Notes: a model not told the origin generated them from the letters alone. Shown: positions 16,324-23,783, counted from the stretch's first letter. The stretch is DNA of 64,000 bases from Arthrobacter jinronghuae (GCF_025244825.1 NZ_CP104263.1:1736001-1800000), one strand, 5' to 3'. Program-made: numbers and translations.

Positions 16324-17049
16324 ATGCCGCGCCAGCACATCACCACGCACGTCGCTATCCTCGGTTGCGTGTGCCTCGGGCTGCTGGCCTACCTCTTTTC
16401 CGTGGACCAGCCGGTGTCCGCCTTCACGGCACCGCCGGGGCAGGATTTCGATTCTCCCGGCAGCGTTTCCGTGGTCGTGAACAAGGAGCGGCCGCTCGGT
16501 GACCCCGGCTACGCGCCGCAGGACGTGGTTGACGCCGGTGGCGTTCCGCTGCGCCGCGAAGCAGCGGACGCGTTTGCCCAGCTGAAGAACGAGGCCGCAG
16601 CCGCCGGCGTCGTCATTGACGCCGTGAGCGGTTTCCGGACCGCCGAAGCCCAGTCCCGGCTGCACGATGCCTACACCGGACGCTACGGATCCGCCCTGGC
16701 GGAATCGATTTCGGCGATGCCTGGCCATAGCGAGCACCAGACCGGGCTGGCCGTGGACATCGGTGCCGCCGACGGCGCGTGCTCGCTGCAGGCCTGCTTC
16801 AAGGGGACCGGTGCCGGGGCCTGGGCAGCCGCGAACGCCCATCGGTACGGCTTCATCATCCGCTACCCCGCAGGTGCCGAAGCCATTACCGGCTACGCCT
16901 ACGAGCCGTGGCACCTGCGTTATCTGGGCCCCGACGCGGCCGGGAAGATCCACGAGGCCGGCATCACGCTGGAGGAGTACGCCGGGCTGTACCATCCTCC
17001 GGCCCCGCCCAAGCCGGCCACGAAGCCGGCGCATGAGCCCTTGCCGTAA
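16324..17049 (+). CDS. D-alanyl-D-alanine carboxypeptidase, M15B (VanY-like)
   Basis: A zinc peptidase of 241 residues that trims the terminal D-Ala of peptidoglycan stem peptides outside the membrane. Residues about 8-26 are a signal anchor. The M15 motif SEHQTGLAVDIG supplies zinc ligands His138 and Asp145, and EPWHLR supplies catalytic Glu194 and ligand His197. A Pro/Lys-rich tail ends the protein. The ATG at 16324 is preceded by GGGAGGG. It lies alone between a divergent MFS gene and a downstream promoter. Confidence 0.92.
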   Translation: MPRQHITTHVAILGCVCLGLLAYLFSVDQPVSAFTAPPGQDFDSPGSVSVVVNKERPLGDPGYAPQDVVDAGGVPLRREAADAFAQLKNEAAAAGVVIDAVSGFRTAEAQSRLHDAYTGRYGSALAESISAMPGHSEHQTGLAVDIGAADGACSLQACFKGTGAGAWAAANAHRYGFIIRYPAGAEAITGYAYEPWHLRYLGPDAAGKIHEAGITLEEYAGLYHPPAPPKPATKPAHEPLP

Positions 17050-17078
17050 GCCGTGTCCCGGGCGTTGACTGCTGTCCG

Positions 17079-17107
17079 TTGACTCCGGGGTTGCCGGACA
17101 ATACTCT
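17079..17107 (+). promoter_or_regulatory. Sigma-70 promoter for a probable leaderless transcript
   Basis: TTGACT at 17079-17084, a 17-base spacer and TACTCT at 17102-17107. The ATG at 17115 lies exactly where transcription should begin, and no Shine-Dalgarno sequence is present. Confidence 0.75.
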
Positions 17108-17114
17108 TTCCAAC

Positions 17115-17591
17115 ATGGAAAACAACTTGGGTGCGGCTGAGGATGCTGCCGCCCGGCTCAGGAACCTTGCCGCGGACCGCAACGCCCTGGCAGCAGGTGC
17201 CGCTCCTCCGCGTACGCTGCTGGCCGGACTCGGCGGCGTGGCTGCCTGCTGGGTGGCTGGAGCAGCAGACACCCATCCCGGAGCGGCCTACGAATCGCCG
17301 TCTTGGACGTGGCTGCTCGTGGGGCTGCTGTTCGTCATCCTGCATTTGATCCAGCGCGACACCGGGCTGAAGTTCCGCCGGTTGGGTGCACGGGCCACCG
17401 GAGCCGTCAGCGGGGCTGTTCTGCTCTGCCTCTTTCTTTTCTCAGTGAGCCTGGGGCTGGTGTCGCTGGGGATCACGTGGGCGGTGACGCTCACCGGCCT
17501 TGCGGCTTTCGTGCTTGTCTCATGGCTCGCCGAAGTTGCGTACCGTGCCGCTGTGGACCACCTCCGTACGGTTAGCCTGCCGCGTGCCTGA
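17115..17591 (+). CDS. Hypothetical membrane protein
   Basis: A 158-residue protein. An N-terminal soluble helix of about 30 residues (MENNLGAAEDAAARLRNLAA) precedes two hydrophobic pairs: around WTWLLVGLLFVILHLIQ and around VLLCLFLFSVSLGLVSLGIT with a following segment. I do not recognise the family. The start lies seven bases after a good -10 box, so it should be leaderless. Its end overlaps the start of a winged-helix regulator gene by eight bases. Such membrane-protein/regulator pairs often work together, the membrane protein sensing or relaying a signal. Confidence 0.72.
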   Translation: MENNLGAAEDAAARLRNLAADRNALAAGAAPPRTLLAGLGGVAACWVAGAADTHPGAAYESPSWTWLLVGLLFVILHLIQRDTGLKFRRLGARATGAVSGAVLLCLFLFSVSLGLVSLGITWAVTLTGLAAFVLVSWLAEVAYRAAVDHLRTVSLPRA

Positions 17592-17901
17592 ATCCCGGTT
17601 TGACGATGTTGTGCATCCGCCGACGCGGTTGCGGATCTGCGGGCTGCTGCGCCCCCTGGAGGAGATGGACTTCGCCGTTCTCCGGGACACCCTGGGGATT
17701 TCCGATGCCACGCTCTCGAAGCAACTGAAGATCCTCGCGGAGGCCGGCTATGTGCGCCTGGCCAAGACGACGTCGCCGGCCCGCCGGGACGCCCGCCGGA
17801 TCACTTGGGTGGCGCTTACCCCCGCCGGCAGGAAGAGCTTCGACGCGCATGTGTTGGCCCTGCAGGAAATTGCGGGCACGGTGTCCGTCCGGCCCGAGTA
17901 A
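17584..17901 (+). CDS. Winged-helix transcriptional regulator (MarR/ArsR-like)
   Basis: A 105-residue DNA-binding protein. The winged helix is plain: HPPTRLRICGLLRPL, MDFAVLRDTLGISDATLSKQ, then LKILAEAGYVRLAKT with a basic wing (SPARRDARRITWVALTPAGR). The start is GTG 17584, overlapping the upstream membrane-protein gene by eight bases, which indicates translational coupling. It probably controls its own operon; the signal is unknown. Confidence 0.85.
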   Translation: MPESRFDDVVHPPTRLRICGLLRPLEEMDFAVLRDTLGISDATLSKQLKILAEAGYVRLAKTTSPARRDARRITWVALTPAGRKSFDAHVLALQEIAGTVSVRPE

Positions 17902-17914
17902 TTTCTCCGTAACC

Positions 17915-17941
17915 GGTCACGAAACCACCCCGGGCGGTGTC
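17915..17941 (+). promoter_or_regulatory. Candidate ECF41-type promoter
   Basis: GGTCACG (17915-17921), 16 bases, then TGTC (17938-17941). This resembles the published ECF41 consensus TGTCACA with CGTC at the same spacing (5 of 7 and 3 of 4 matches). It lies 55 bases before the FAD oxidoreductase gene that overlaps an ECF41 sigma gene, where autoregulation is expected. Confidence 0.45.
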
Positions 17942-17995
17942 TCATGTTCAGCCGGCGCGGAAGCCGGATGAGACGCGAAAGCAGGGAGTGCACTC

Positions 17996-19192
17996 ATGGG
18001 CACCACAGCAGTCATTCTGGGCGGGGGATACGCAGGGGTAATGGCAGCGAACCGGCTGGCGGCCAGCGGGAGGCCGGGACTCGACGTCGTCCTGGTGACG
18101 CCTGAGCCCCGGTTCGTGGAGCGGATCCGGTTGCATGAATACGCTGCCGGAGCCCGTGCCGATGCCACTGCCGATTTTGGCTCTCTCCTGCATCCGGGCG
18201 TGCGTCGGATCCCTGACCGGGTGGTGCAGATTCGGGCAAACGAACGGACCGTGCAGCTGGCCGACGGCACGGAGCTGGGCTACGACTATCTGGTGTACGC
18301 CGTGGGCTCGGCAGCGGGCACCGCGCCGGACGGTGCCGTGCGGATCGAACACCTGGAAGGGGCAGCGGCGGCGCGCAGTGACTTGGCTGTCCTGCCCGCC
18401 GGTGCCCGCGTTGCCGTGGTGGGCGGCGGGTTGACCGCGGTTGAGACGGCCGCGGAGACGGCCAGGTCCTTCGGCTCCCTGCGGGTGAGCCTGCACAGCG
18501 CCGGTCCCGTGGTGCCGGGGCTCGGCACGCAGACCCGCCGGTCCGTGGAGAAGAGCCTCCGACGGGCAGGAGTGGAACTGTGCAGCGGGACGCCTGTGCC
18601 TGCCGGCGGAGACGTTCGCGCCGGCCTGGGTGCCGACGTCGTGCTCTGGTGTGCCGGCTTCGGAGTGCCCGATCTGGCCGCGGCGAGCGGACTTCCGGTG
18701 AACGACGACGGCCGGCTGAGCCTGGATCCGACCCTGCGGGTACGCGGCCAGGACCGCATTTACGGAGCCGGCGACGCGGCCGTGATTGATGACCCGTTCT
18801 ACGCCTACCTGCGGATGTGCTGCGCGGCGGCCATGCCGATGGGGGCCGAAGCGGCGGGAAACATCCTCCGGGCCCTGGACGGAAAGGCGGAAGTTCGGCA
18901 CGACAGCGGATTCCGCGGCCTGTGCATTAGTCTGGGCCGCAGTGACGGAGCGGTTCAGTTCCTGTCTGCCGACGATTCTCCGACCCGCTTCCACCTGCAC
19001 GGCAGGACGGCAGCCGTCCAAAAGGAAATAATCTGCCGGATGACACTGCGGTGGATCCGCGGTGAAGCGACACGAAGCGGAGCGCACACATGGCCAACAG
19101 GTCCGCAGGCGGGCAAGGCGACGACGGCGGCTCCCGCGCCGACGACACCTCCCGCGCCGACGGCGGCTCCCGCACCGACGACACGGAGCTGA
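17996..19192 (+). CDS. FAD-dependent pyridine nucleotide-disulfide-type oxidoreductase (NDH-2-like)
   Basis: A 398-residue flavoprotein resembling type II NADH dehydrogenases. FAD motif LGGGYAGVMAANRL at the N-terminus, YDYLVYAVGS in mid-FAD domain, the NAD(P) motif VAVVGGGLTAVETAAE at about residue 140, and the final FAD motif IYGAGDAAVID near residue 258. The last 35 residues are an Ala/Pro/Thr repeat tail encoded in DNA that also codes for the N-terminus of the overlapping sigma factor. ECF41 sigma factors are typically paired with an oxidoreductase-type gene, and this is the likely partner. Electron donor and acceptor are unknown. Confidence 0.85.
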   Translation: MGTTAVILGGGYAGVMAANRLAASGRPGLDVVLVTPEPRFVERIRLHEYAAGARADATADFGSLLHPGVRRIPDRVVQIRANERTVQLADGTELGYDYLVYAVGSAAGTAPDGAVRIEHLEGAAAARSDLAVLPAGARVAVVGGGLTAVETAAETARSFGSLRVSLHSAGPVVPGLGTQTRRSVEKSLRRAGVELCSGTPVPAGGDVRAGLGADVVLWCAGFGVPDLAAASGLPVNDDGRLSLDPTLRVRGQDRIYGAGDAAVIDDPFYAYLRMCCAAAMPMGAEAAGNILRALDGKAEVRHDSGFRGLCISLGRSDGAVQFLSADDSPTRFHLHGRTAAVQKEIICRMTLRWIRGEATRSGAHTWPTGPQAGKATTAAPAPTTPPAPTAAPAPTTRS

Positions 19193-20073
19193 CCGGAGTC
19201 CGGACCCGCCGTGACTCCGAGTTCCTGAAGCACCGCGGGATGCTCTTCACCATTGCCTACGACGTCCTCGGCACCGTATCCGATGCCGAGGACGTTGTGC
19301 AGGAAACCTATCTGCGATGGCGGGAGGTAGCGGAGCGGGTGGAGAACCCGCGGGCCTACCTGGCACGGATTGCCTCGCGACAGGCGCTGAATTCCCTCCG
19401 CTCAGCGTCCCGGCGGCGGGAGGATTATCCGGGTGAGTGGCTGCCCGAACCGCTGCCTACCGGTGCTGCACGGCTGCCGGCGGATCCGGAGGCGGCGGTA
19501 CTCACCGCCAGCGAGGTGTCAACGGCCATGCTGGTACTGCTGCAAACCCTGAGCGGTCCGGAGCGGGCCGCGTTCATCCTGCACGAGGTTTTCGGCTTCG
19601 GGTATCCCGAAATTGCGGCGACCCTCGAGATGGGCGTGCCCGCGGTGCGGCAGACCGTTCACCGGGCACGGACCCGCCTGAGATCCGGCACGTCCCGGAC
19701 TGTGCCGGACACCGCCGAGCACCGTGCCGCCGTCGAACGTTTTCTGGCCGCCACTATGACCGGGCAGGTGCAGTCCCTGCTGGACGTGCTGGCTCCGGAC
19801 GTGGTCCTGGTGTCCGACGGCGGCGGCAAGGTCAGCGCCGCGCTTCGGCCGGTCTACGGTCCGGAGAAGGTGGCACGGTTGATGATCGGTCTGGCGGACA
19901 AGTACGGCGCCGGGGCCGTCCCCGAATTCGTCGAGCTCAACGGGCTGCCCGCGGTGGCGTTCCGGGAAGACGGAGCTGTGACTACCGTGTTTCAGCTGGA
20001 ACTGGTGGATGGTCGGGTGCAGGCGGTGTACGCGATGCGCAATCCGGACAAGCTGGTGCGGCTGCAGGGTTAG
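19090..20073 (+). CDS. ECF41-family RNA polymerase sigma factor (SigJ-like)
   Basis: A 327-residue sigma factor with a C-terminal SnoaL/NTF2-like extension. After an Asp/Ser/Arg repeat leader (to about residue 35) come sigma region 2 (FLKHRGMLFTIAYDVLGTVS, DVVQETYLRW) and region 4 (LSGPERAAFILHEVFGFGYP, AVRQTVHRAR). The ECF41 hallmarks are all present: WLPEP in the linker, DGGGK in the extension, and NPDK at the C-terminus. In this family the extension controls activity without a separate anti-sigma factor. ATG start with GCGGAG eight bases upstream. It overlaps the FAD oxidoreductase gene by 103 bases in another frame. Confidence 0.92.
   Translation: MANRSAGGQGDDGGSRADDTSRADGGSRTDDTELTGVRTRRDSEFLKHRGMLFTIAYDVLGTVSDAEDVVQETYLRWREVAERVENPRAYLARIASRQALNSLRSASRRREDYPGEWLPEPLPTGAARLPADPEAAVLTASEVSTAMLVLLQTLSGPERAAFILHEVFGFGYPEIAATLEMGVPAVRQTVHRARTRLRSGTSRTVPDTAEHRAAVERFLAATMTGQVQSLLDVLAPDVVLVSDGGGKVSAALRPVYGPEKVARLMIGLADKYGAGAVPEFVELNGLPAVAFREDGAVTTVFQLELVDGRVQAVYAMRNPDKLVRLQG
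19123..19194 (+). repeat. 18-bp tandem repeat in a dual-coding overlap
   Basis: Three 18-base units (19123, 19141, 19159) alternate GACGGCGGCTCCCGCGCC with GACGACACCTCCCGCGCC, plus a degenerate fourth. The period is six codons, so both overlapping frames stay open: one reads Ala/Pro/Thr repeats (oxidoreductase tail), the other Ser-Arg-Ala/Thr-Asp repeats (sigma leader). Confidence 0.9.
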
Positions 20074-20113
20074 GGGGTTATCGGGAGCCCGATCGTGTCC
20101 TCGGAATGCGCAG

Positions 20114-20140
20114 CCGCGGGCACGCCTACCGTGTCCGCGG
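20114..20140. terminator. GC-rich hairpin after the sigma-factor gene
   Basis: CCGCGGGCACG (20114-20124) pairs with 20130-20140 with one G-T wobble around a five-base loop, 40 bases after the sigma stop. No T-run follows, so termination is uncertain. Confidence 0.5.
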
Positions 20141-20204
20141 CACGCGCCGCTAAGGTGGACAGGGTGCTGCCGCCACGGCCGCGCTCTGAAGAAAGCAGGC
20201 CTTC

Positions 20205-21032
20205 GTGTCTCCCAAAACCATCGTGATCACCGGCGCCAGTGACGGAATCGGTGCCGCCGCGGCAAGGCAGCTCGCTGAAAACGGGCATCACGTAGTGGTG
20301 GTGGGACGGTCGCCCGAGAAGACCGCCGCCGTCGCAAAGGACACGGGTGGCGAGTATTTCCTGGCCGACTTCGCGGACCTGGGCAGCGTGCGTACCCTGG
20401 CTTCGGAACTGCTCCAGCGTTACCCGCGCATCGACGTCCTGGCCAACAACGCGGGAGCGGTTTTCGGCAATGAGCGGCAGGTCACCTCGGACGGACACGA
20501 GATGACGTTCCAGGTGAACTATCTGGCGCCGTTCCTGCTCACCCAGCTGCTGACCGACCGGCTTCTTGAGTCCAAGGGCACGGTCATCAACACTTCCAGC
20601 CTGGCCAACCGGTTGTTTGGCAACGTGGACCTGGACGATCTCGAGAACGAAAACGGGTACAACCCCAGCAAGGCGTATGGGAATGCCAAGCTGGAGCAGA
20701 TCCTGTTCACGGAGGAGTTCGACCGGCGCTACCGTTCGCATGGTGCAACTTCCACAGCCTTCCACCCGGGCGTTATCGGGTCGAGCTTCTCCAGTGCCGA
20801 AGGTTCGGCAATGCGTGCGGTCTATCAGTCGCCGCTCCTGCGCAGGTTCCTTCCGACGCCGGAAAAGGGTGCCCGGACGCTGGTGTTCCTGGCGGAGGGG
20901 ACACCGGGAAAGGACTATCCCACCGGCAAGTACTTTGTCCGGAGCAAGGTGGCCAAGCCCAACAAGCAGGCCGGGGACGCCGCTCTGGCTTTGGGCCTCT
21001 GGAACCGCTCGGTGGCGATGCTCGCGAAGTGA
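20205..21032 (+). CDS. SDR-family oxidoreductase (retinol-dehydrogenase-like)
   Basis: A 275-residue short-chain dehydrogenase. TGASDGIG cofactor motif (residues 9-16), NNAG, a Ser in INTSSLAN, and YGNAK as the YxxxK active site in the retinol dehydrogenase/WWOX-like branch, with VDLDDLENENGYNPSKAYG in the substrate region. GTG start with a weak GAAAG-type site upstream. It stands alone after the ECF41 sigma gene, which makes it a possible second target of that sigma factor, though I see no clear ECF41 promoter in front of it. Confidence 0.9.
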   Translation: MSPKTIVITGASDGIGAAAARQLAENGHHVVVVGRSPEKTAAVAKDTGGEYFLADFADLGSVRTLASELLQRYPRIDVLANNAGAVFGNERQVTSDGHEMTFQVNYLAPFLLTQLLTDRLLESKGTVINTSSLANRLFGNVDLDDLENENGYNPSKAYGNAKLEQILFTEEFDRRYRSHGATSTAFHPGVIGSSFSSAEGSAMRAVYQSPLLRRFLPTPEKGARTLVFLAEGTPGKDYPTGKYFVRSKVAKPNKQAGDAALALGLWNRSVAMLAK

Positions 21033-21117
21033 CGCGGGGCTGGTCGGAATTAGCTGGCGACTCCGGCCGTGGCGCTGCGGGGTGGTCTGGCCGGAGAACG
21101 GATCGACCGCGGCGCTA

Positions 21118-21164
21118 GTACACATAACGGCCCTCTGAGCAGCGGATAAGCCCGTTATGTGTAC
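21118..21164. repeat. Dispersed hairpin repeat, copy 2
   Basis: GTACACATAACGGCC (21118-21132) pairs with 21150-21164 (GCCCGTTATGTGTAC) around CTCTGAGCAGCGGATAA. It differs from copy 3 by one base in each arm, and the two changes compensate each other, so pairing is conserved. Confidence 0.85.
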
Positions 21165-21460
21165 GACGGGTGGGTGGTCTGACCCAATACGCCCGTTATC
21201 TGTACAACGGGTGTAGGAGCGGCTGGATAGTGGGCCCACCGCATCGCTAGTACAGATAACGGCCCTCTGAGCACCGGATAAGCCCGTTATCTGTACAACC
21301 GGTGCGGAGCATGGCCGAATAAGCCCGTTATGTGTACAACCGATGCGGAGCATGGCCGGATAAGCCCGTTATGTGTACGACCGATGCGGGGTCTGGCCGG
21401 ATACGCCCGTTATCTGTACAACCGGTGCGGAGCATGGCCGAATAAGCCAGGACAACCGAC
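21150..21460 (+). repeat. 41-bp tandem repeat array
   Basis: The unit begins GCCCGTTAT(C/G)TGTAC and continues with about 26 conserved bases (AACCGGTGCGGAGCATGGCC, then GAATAA). Copies start at 21150, 21191, 21282, 21323, 21364 and 21405; within each block the spacing is exactly 41 bases. A decayed copy starts at 21446, lacking most of the core. The array occupies most of the 474-base gene-free gap 21033-21506. All parts of the unit are repeated, so this is not a CRISPR array. Confidence 0.9.
21250..21296. repeat. Dispersed hairpin repeat, copy 3
   Basis: GTACAGATAACGGCC (21250-21264) pairs with GCCCGTTATCTGTAC (21282-21296); the centre is CTCTGAGCACCGGATAA. It shares its flank (CCGC, then CGCTAGTACA) with copy 2, 132 bases earlier, and its core with the inverted copy at 8954-9002. 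Confidence 0.88.
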
Positions 21461-21506
21461 GAGGCCTGTTAGGCTTCCCCCGGATCATCGGGGGAGAGGC
21501 TGGGGT

Positions 21507-21896
21507 ATGAAGAAGATGGCGGTTGCGGGCCTGCTGGTACTGGGCGCCGTGCTATCCGGCTGCGGCAGCAACGGGCCCAGCAGCGCGGAAGACGCAAACG
21601 AAGAGCCCGCTTGCGTGGGCGGCTTCGAGGGTTGGTGGAATTCGACGCCGGTGTCCGGGAATACGACCGATCTGCCGGAGGAAACCGTTACCGTTGACAC
21701 CAACACCGGGAAGACCATCGACGCCTTCAACCGCAGCCGGAACGACGCCGGCAAGCCCACCGCCGTGTCCGATGTCGGCTACCAGCCCGTCCCCGACGAA
21801 ACCTGGCCCAAAGATTCAGCCGTAGTGATCGACACCTCCACCGGCAAGGTCATTGAAACCATCCCGGTCGATCCGGGCACGCAGCTCTGCCAATAG
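21507..21896 (+). CDS. Small secreted lipoprotein
   Basis: A 129-residue protein with a signal peptide MKKMAVAGLLVLGAVLSGCG; the lipobox LSGC puts the lipidated Cys at residue 19. The mature part holds two similar segments, VTVDTNTGKTIDAF and VVIDTSTGKVIETI, an internal repeat. I do not recognise the family. ATG start with GGGGAGAGG upstream. It lies directly after the 41-bp repeat array. Its last codons fall in a 15-bp repeat that copies the stop codon. Confidence 0.82.
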   Translation: MKKMAVAGLLVLGAVLSGCGSNGPSSAEDANEEPACVGGFEGWWNSTPVSGNTTDLPEETVTVDTNTGKTIDAFNRSRNDAGKPTAVSDVGYQPVPDETWPKDSAVVIDTSTGKVIETIPVDPGTQLCQ

Positions 21897-21921
21897 CTGC
21901 TCTGCCAATAGCTGCTCTGCC
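21885..21921 (+). repeat. 15-bp tandem repeat spanning the lipoprotein stop codon
   Basis: CTCTGCCAATAGCTG occurs at 21885-21899 and 21900-21914, and its first seven bases again at 21915-21921. The first copy holds the TAG stop of the lipoprotein gene and the second an in-frame TAG. An imperfect hairpin (CAGCA/TGCTG with CCAC/GTGG) follows at about 21935-21957 and may be a weak terminator. Confidence 0.8.
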
Positions 21922-22036
21922 GGTCCAGCAAGCACAGCATCCCACTAAGTGGTGCTGCTGATGCTGATGAAATAGCTGGAGGTTACTTCTACCCCAAAGG
22001 CCGGGACGCTCTGCGGCAGAGAAACATACCGAACAG

Positions 22037-22579
22037 CTAGTCCCGCTGCAGGGCGAAAAGGAACGGCGCCCCGGGACCACGGAGGTCCATCGCACCCAGC
22101 ACTGTTCCGGCGTCGACCCGGCGGAAAACATCCAGGACCGGCAGGGCGTCATAGATCATGGCCGCGCTCAATACCCCGCGGTACTCGGTCATCCGCAGCC
22201 GGGCGCCGACGCGCCGCGTCCGCGCCAACCGCAGAGCCGGACGGACCTGCGAAAGCAGCCCCGGTTTCCGAAGCGAGGGGCCGAAACGCAGCACGGCCGA
22301 AAGCGGGACCAACCCCGGATTCACGTTGAAGACGCCCCCGCCCGCTCCGGAAAAGACCAGCGGAAACACGTCCTCGGCGCCGTCGAACCGTTTCCCGTAC
22401 CAGCCCAGCGGTTCGAGGAGCCCGTCGAGCCGGTGACCCGAAGGTATTTCGGTGCCCCGCCAAGAGCCGTACAGCTCCGGCACCTGCACCGGCGGCAGGG
22501 AATCAAAGTACGCCAAGGCAGTCCCGGCGTCGGTACCGGCCTGCAGCGACGGCAGCGGGAGGGTGGGTTCGTCATCCAT
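22037..22579 (-). CDS. GXWXG / DUF4334 domain protein
   Basis: A 180-residue protein. The GSWRGTEIPSGHRLDGLL segment (residues about 37-54) is the GXWXG motif, with the DUF4334 domain following (RMTEYRGVLSAAMIYDALPV, then DVFRRVD near the C-terminus). These proteins are calycin-like beta-barrels that may bind small ligands; no biochemical role is established. ATG start with AGGAGG upstream. It is followed by no obvious partner; the SorC gene ends 49 bases upstream on the same strand. Confidence 0.85.
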   Translation of the reverse strand: MDDEPTLPLPSLQAGTDAGTALAYFDSLPPVQVPELYGSWRGTEIPSGHRLDGLLEPLGWYGKRFDGAEDVFPLVFSGAGGGVFNVNPGLVPLSAVLRFGPSLRKPGLLSQVRPALRLARTRRVGARLRMTEYRGVLSAAMIYDALPVLDVFRRVDAGTVLGAMDLRGPGAPFLFALQRD

Positions 22580-22628
22580 GCGGAGGCCTCCTGATCGGGC
22601 TTTACCTAGCCCTTGCAGGATACAAGGG

Positions 22629-23639
22629 CTAGGACGAGGCCAGCCGCCGGGCCGAATTTTCGTCCAGAATCAGGTCCGTGACCAGGCCGGCACGCAGGGC
22701 GCCGAGCAGGCTGGTGGTCTTGGTTTCGCCGGCCACCACGCAGATCCGGCGCGGGACCTGCCGCAGCGTGGACAGGTCGGGGCCGGTGCTGCGGTAGTTC
22801 AGCTTGATCCCGTCCCAGGTGCCGTCCGCCCGGTAGAACATGGTGGCGACGTCGCCCACCACCCCCTCGGCCATGAGCTCATGCAGGTCGTCCTCGTCGA
22901 GGTAGGCGCCGTTGTAGACATGGCTGGGTACCCCCGCCTCCATGGAACCGACGCCGAAAATCGCCGTGTTCATCCGCGCCTGCAGATCGAGCACCCGGCG
23001 GACCGGACGTTCCCGCCACATCGCTTCCTTGGTTTCGGCGTGGTCGAAGAACGCCGGAACCGGGAACTGGACCACCCGCGCACCGTAGGCGTGGCCGAAA
23101 CGCTGCAGGATTTCGCTGGCGTAGGTGATGCCCGACGTGCGGAAGTTGCCTGCCCCGTTCATCTGCACGATTGTGCTGTCATGGGTGTTCTTGATCGGCA
23201 GGTGCTGGCTCACGGCCGTCAGGGTTGAACCCCACGCGACGCCGATAATCGCATCCGAATCGATGAGCGGACCGATCAGGTGTGCCGCCTGCACGGCGAC
23301 CCGCTGCAGTGCCTGGGCGGGGGAGACGGTTTCGGCGACCGGAACCACGTGGGCCTGGATCCGGAAGCGGGAGGCAATCTCCTGTTCCAGTGCCGGAGCA
23401 CGGTCCGACGGGTTGCGGATTTCGATCCGGACCAGCCCGGTGCTGCGCGCGTAGGAGAGCAGACGGGAAACGGTGGAACGCGAAATCCGGAGCTCCCGGG
23501 CGATGGCCTCCATGGTCAGGCTCTGCAGGTAGTACATCTGCGCGGCCCGGAGGGCATCCCGGTCTCGGCTTTCCTTTTCGTTCGCCGCAGGTCCGGCCCC
23601 GGAGGCGTCCGGGAAGCGGCCACTGACACCAATGTTCAT
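22629..23639 (-). CDS. SorC/DeoR-type sugar-binding transcriptional regulator
   Basis: A 336-residue regulator. Residues about 30-80 form the helix-turn-helix (LQSLTMEAIARELRISRSTV, SRLLSYARSTG). Residues 90-336 form the SorC effector domain, with IGVAWGSTLTAV and VVAGETKTTSLLGALRAGLV as the phosphosugar-binding loops. It diverges from glpD across a short gap holding the palindrome TGCAC-N4-GTGCA, so glycerol-3-phosphate or a related metabolite is a reasonable but unproven effector. Confidence 0.9.
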   Translation of the reverse strand: MNIGVSGRFPDASGAGPAANEKESRDRDALRAAQMYYLQSLTMEAIARELRISRSTVSRLLSYARSTGLVRIEIRNPSDRAPALEQEIASRFRIQAHVVPVAETVSPAQALQRVAVQAAHLIGPLIDSDAIIGVAWGSTLTAVSQHLPIKNTHDSTIVQMNGAGNFRTSGITYASEILQRFGHAYGARVVQFPVPAFFDHAETKEAMWRERPVRRVLDLQARMNTAIFGVGSMEAGVPSHVYNGAYLDEDDLHELMAEGVVGDVATMFYRADGTWDGIKLNYRSTGPDLSTLRQVPRRICVVAGETKTTSLLGALRAGLVTDLILDENSARRLASS

Positions 23640-23689
23640 TTGCCGTCCATCGACACGGTTGCGTACTCCATGAATCCATTATCGCAGGG

Positions 23690-23703
23690 TGCACGTATGT
23701 GCA
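23690..23703. promoter_or_regulatory. Palindrome between the SorC regulator and glpD
   Basis: TGCAC-GTAT-GTGCA, a perfect 5-bp dyad in the 144-base intergenic region between divergent regulator and glpD genes. It is a candidate operator for the SorC protein. Confidence 0.55.
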
Positions 23704-23783
23704 TTGGTTGGGTCCCGGGAGCCGCGGGCTTCGACCATTGAGTAGATATGGCAATGCAGCCACAGAAGCGTTTGGAGATATAC

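Noticed and set aside
14860..17034. 724-codon version of the MFS gene
   Set aside because: The upstream half is antisense to the VanY-type peptidase gene and has no transporter features; the conserved protein starts at about 16095-16125.
17500..17901. Longer start for the winged-helix regulator
   Set aside because: The 28 extra codons lie in the end of the membrane-protein gene; the GTG at 17584 starts at the natural N-terminus.
21150..21460. CRISPR array
   Set aside because: The repeats are 41 bases of near-uniform sequence with no variable spacers, and no cas gene is nearby.
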